Source: Methanobacterium sp.
GTDB lineage: Archaea > Methanobacteriota > Methanobacteria > Methanobacteriales > Methanobacteriaceae
DNA length: 5,621 bases
NCBI GenBank assembly: GCA_003164415.1
Contig: PLTK01000218.1
Span: forward strand, 5,341-10,961
Reading direction: 5' to 3'
In this document: positions 5,368 through 5,621 of the stretch, in pieces
Position numbering within the stretch: the stretch's first letter is position 1
Layout of the letters: every line of letters starts with the position of its first letter
Notes under the pieces: generated by a model
Told to the model about the DNA's origin: nothing
What the model saw: the letters and a program-made list of their open reading frames with translations, nothing else
Database searches by the model: none
Program-made: the position numbers and the translations under genes

Positions 5368-5621
5368 TTATTTACCTAAAACAGTGTCACTATTTTTCAT
5401 GATAACATCTGGACTGGTTCTTTCGGGAAGTAATAATATTGCACCTGAAAAGAAGCATACCGCTCCTACAAATGTTCCAAAATTTACTAATACTATATTT
5501 AAAGGGTGTCCAACCATTGGAGGCATAAATGCTGATACAGCAGAAACTCCAAAGGCTACTGAACCAACAAGATTCAACAATGCAATTCTCCATGAAAGAT
5601 TTCCTATCTGCCATGAAAGTA
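5368..5621 (-). CDS. YrhK-like membrane protein, C-terminal part
   Basis: The frame is open to the right edge, so only the last 83 residues are visible; the gene begins beyond the window. The visible part holds two hydrophobic segments. The first is around WRIALLNLVGSVAFGVSA. The second, after a short polar turn with PPMVGH, is NFGTFVGAVCFFSGAILLL, followed by PER and a polar tail ending VLGK. The pattern of a GS-x-x-FG-x-SA helix and then an N-x-GTF-x-GA-x-CF helix ending in LLLPE is one I associate with YrhK-like integral membrane proteins, whose function is unknown. A TTG at 5580 could be read as a start, but the family-like sequence continues upstream of it, so it is internal. An overlapping frame at 5390-5614 has an ATG but encodes an unlikely Cys/Trp-rich product. 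The gene is convergent with glutamate decarboxylase, with 43 bp between stops. Confidence 0.65.
   Translation of the reverse strand, partial: LSWQIGNLSWRIALLNLVGSVAFGVSAVSAFMPPMVGHPLNIVLVNFGTFVGAVCFFSGAILLLPERTSPDVIMKNSDTVLGK

Noticed and set aside
5390..5614. 74-codon leftward frame with an ATG start
   Set aside because: It overlaps the YrhK-like frame; that frame gives family-like membrane helices and is open to the edge, while this one gives a Cys/Trp-rich product.
1..5621. CRISPR array, tRNA, rRNA, insertion sequence, toxin-antitoxin or phage-defence genes
   Set aside because: I looked for repeated spacers, cloverleaf or rRNA signatures, transposase motifs and short overlapping gene pairs and saw none. 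The gene set is metabolic and membrane related.

Overview
The window reads as a piece of chromosome from an AT-rich archaeon, most likely a methanogen of the order Methanobacteriales. This rests on several things together. Coding regions are AT-rich and spacers are much more so. Ribosome sites are GGAG/GGAGG. TATA/BRE-like promoter elements and oligo-T stretches of archaeal type lie where promoters and terminators are expected. The protein families present (archaeal-type glutamate decarboxylase, DUF308 membrane proteins, CBS-domain proteins) fit that group. No rRNA, tRNA, CRISPR array, insertion sequence or integrase is visible. The lineage is inference, since no phylogenetic marker lies in the window.

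Left part (1-1918): the 3' part of a major-facilitator transporter with a pair of CBS domains fused to its C-terminus runs rightward off the left edge. It converges on a leftward nitroreductase-family flavoprotein gene. The junction holds a strong Shine-Dalgarno sequence with no gene behind it, and a small hairpin. Upstream of the nitroreductase, on the same strand, is a very acidic 121-residue protein of unknown function (2051-2416).

Middle (2417-3923): a 434-bp very AT-rich spacer separates the acidic-protein gene from a divergent, rightward DUF308/HdeD-like six-helix membrane protein gene (2851-3381). That gene ends in a long hairpin plus T-run. Next is a small leftward gene (3554-3721) for a 55-residue membrane protein, and a 202-bp divergent promoter region.

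Right part (3924-5621): a complete 466-residue glutamate decarboxylase gene is followed by a strong T-rich terminator. It converges on the C-terminal part of a leftward membrane protein gene, probably of the YrhK-like family, which runs off the right edge.

Functionally, glutamate decarboxylase consumes a proton and makes GABA. In enterobacteria, HdeD-type membrane proteins are encoded in the same acid-fitness island as Gad. The co-location of Gad, a DUF308/HdeD-like protein and two further small membrane proteins therefore suggests an acid- or envelope-stress neighbourhood. No glutamate/GABA antiporter is seen here, so a complete Gad acid-resistance system cannot be claimed from this window. 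The genes appear to be mostly single transcription units rather than one operon.
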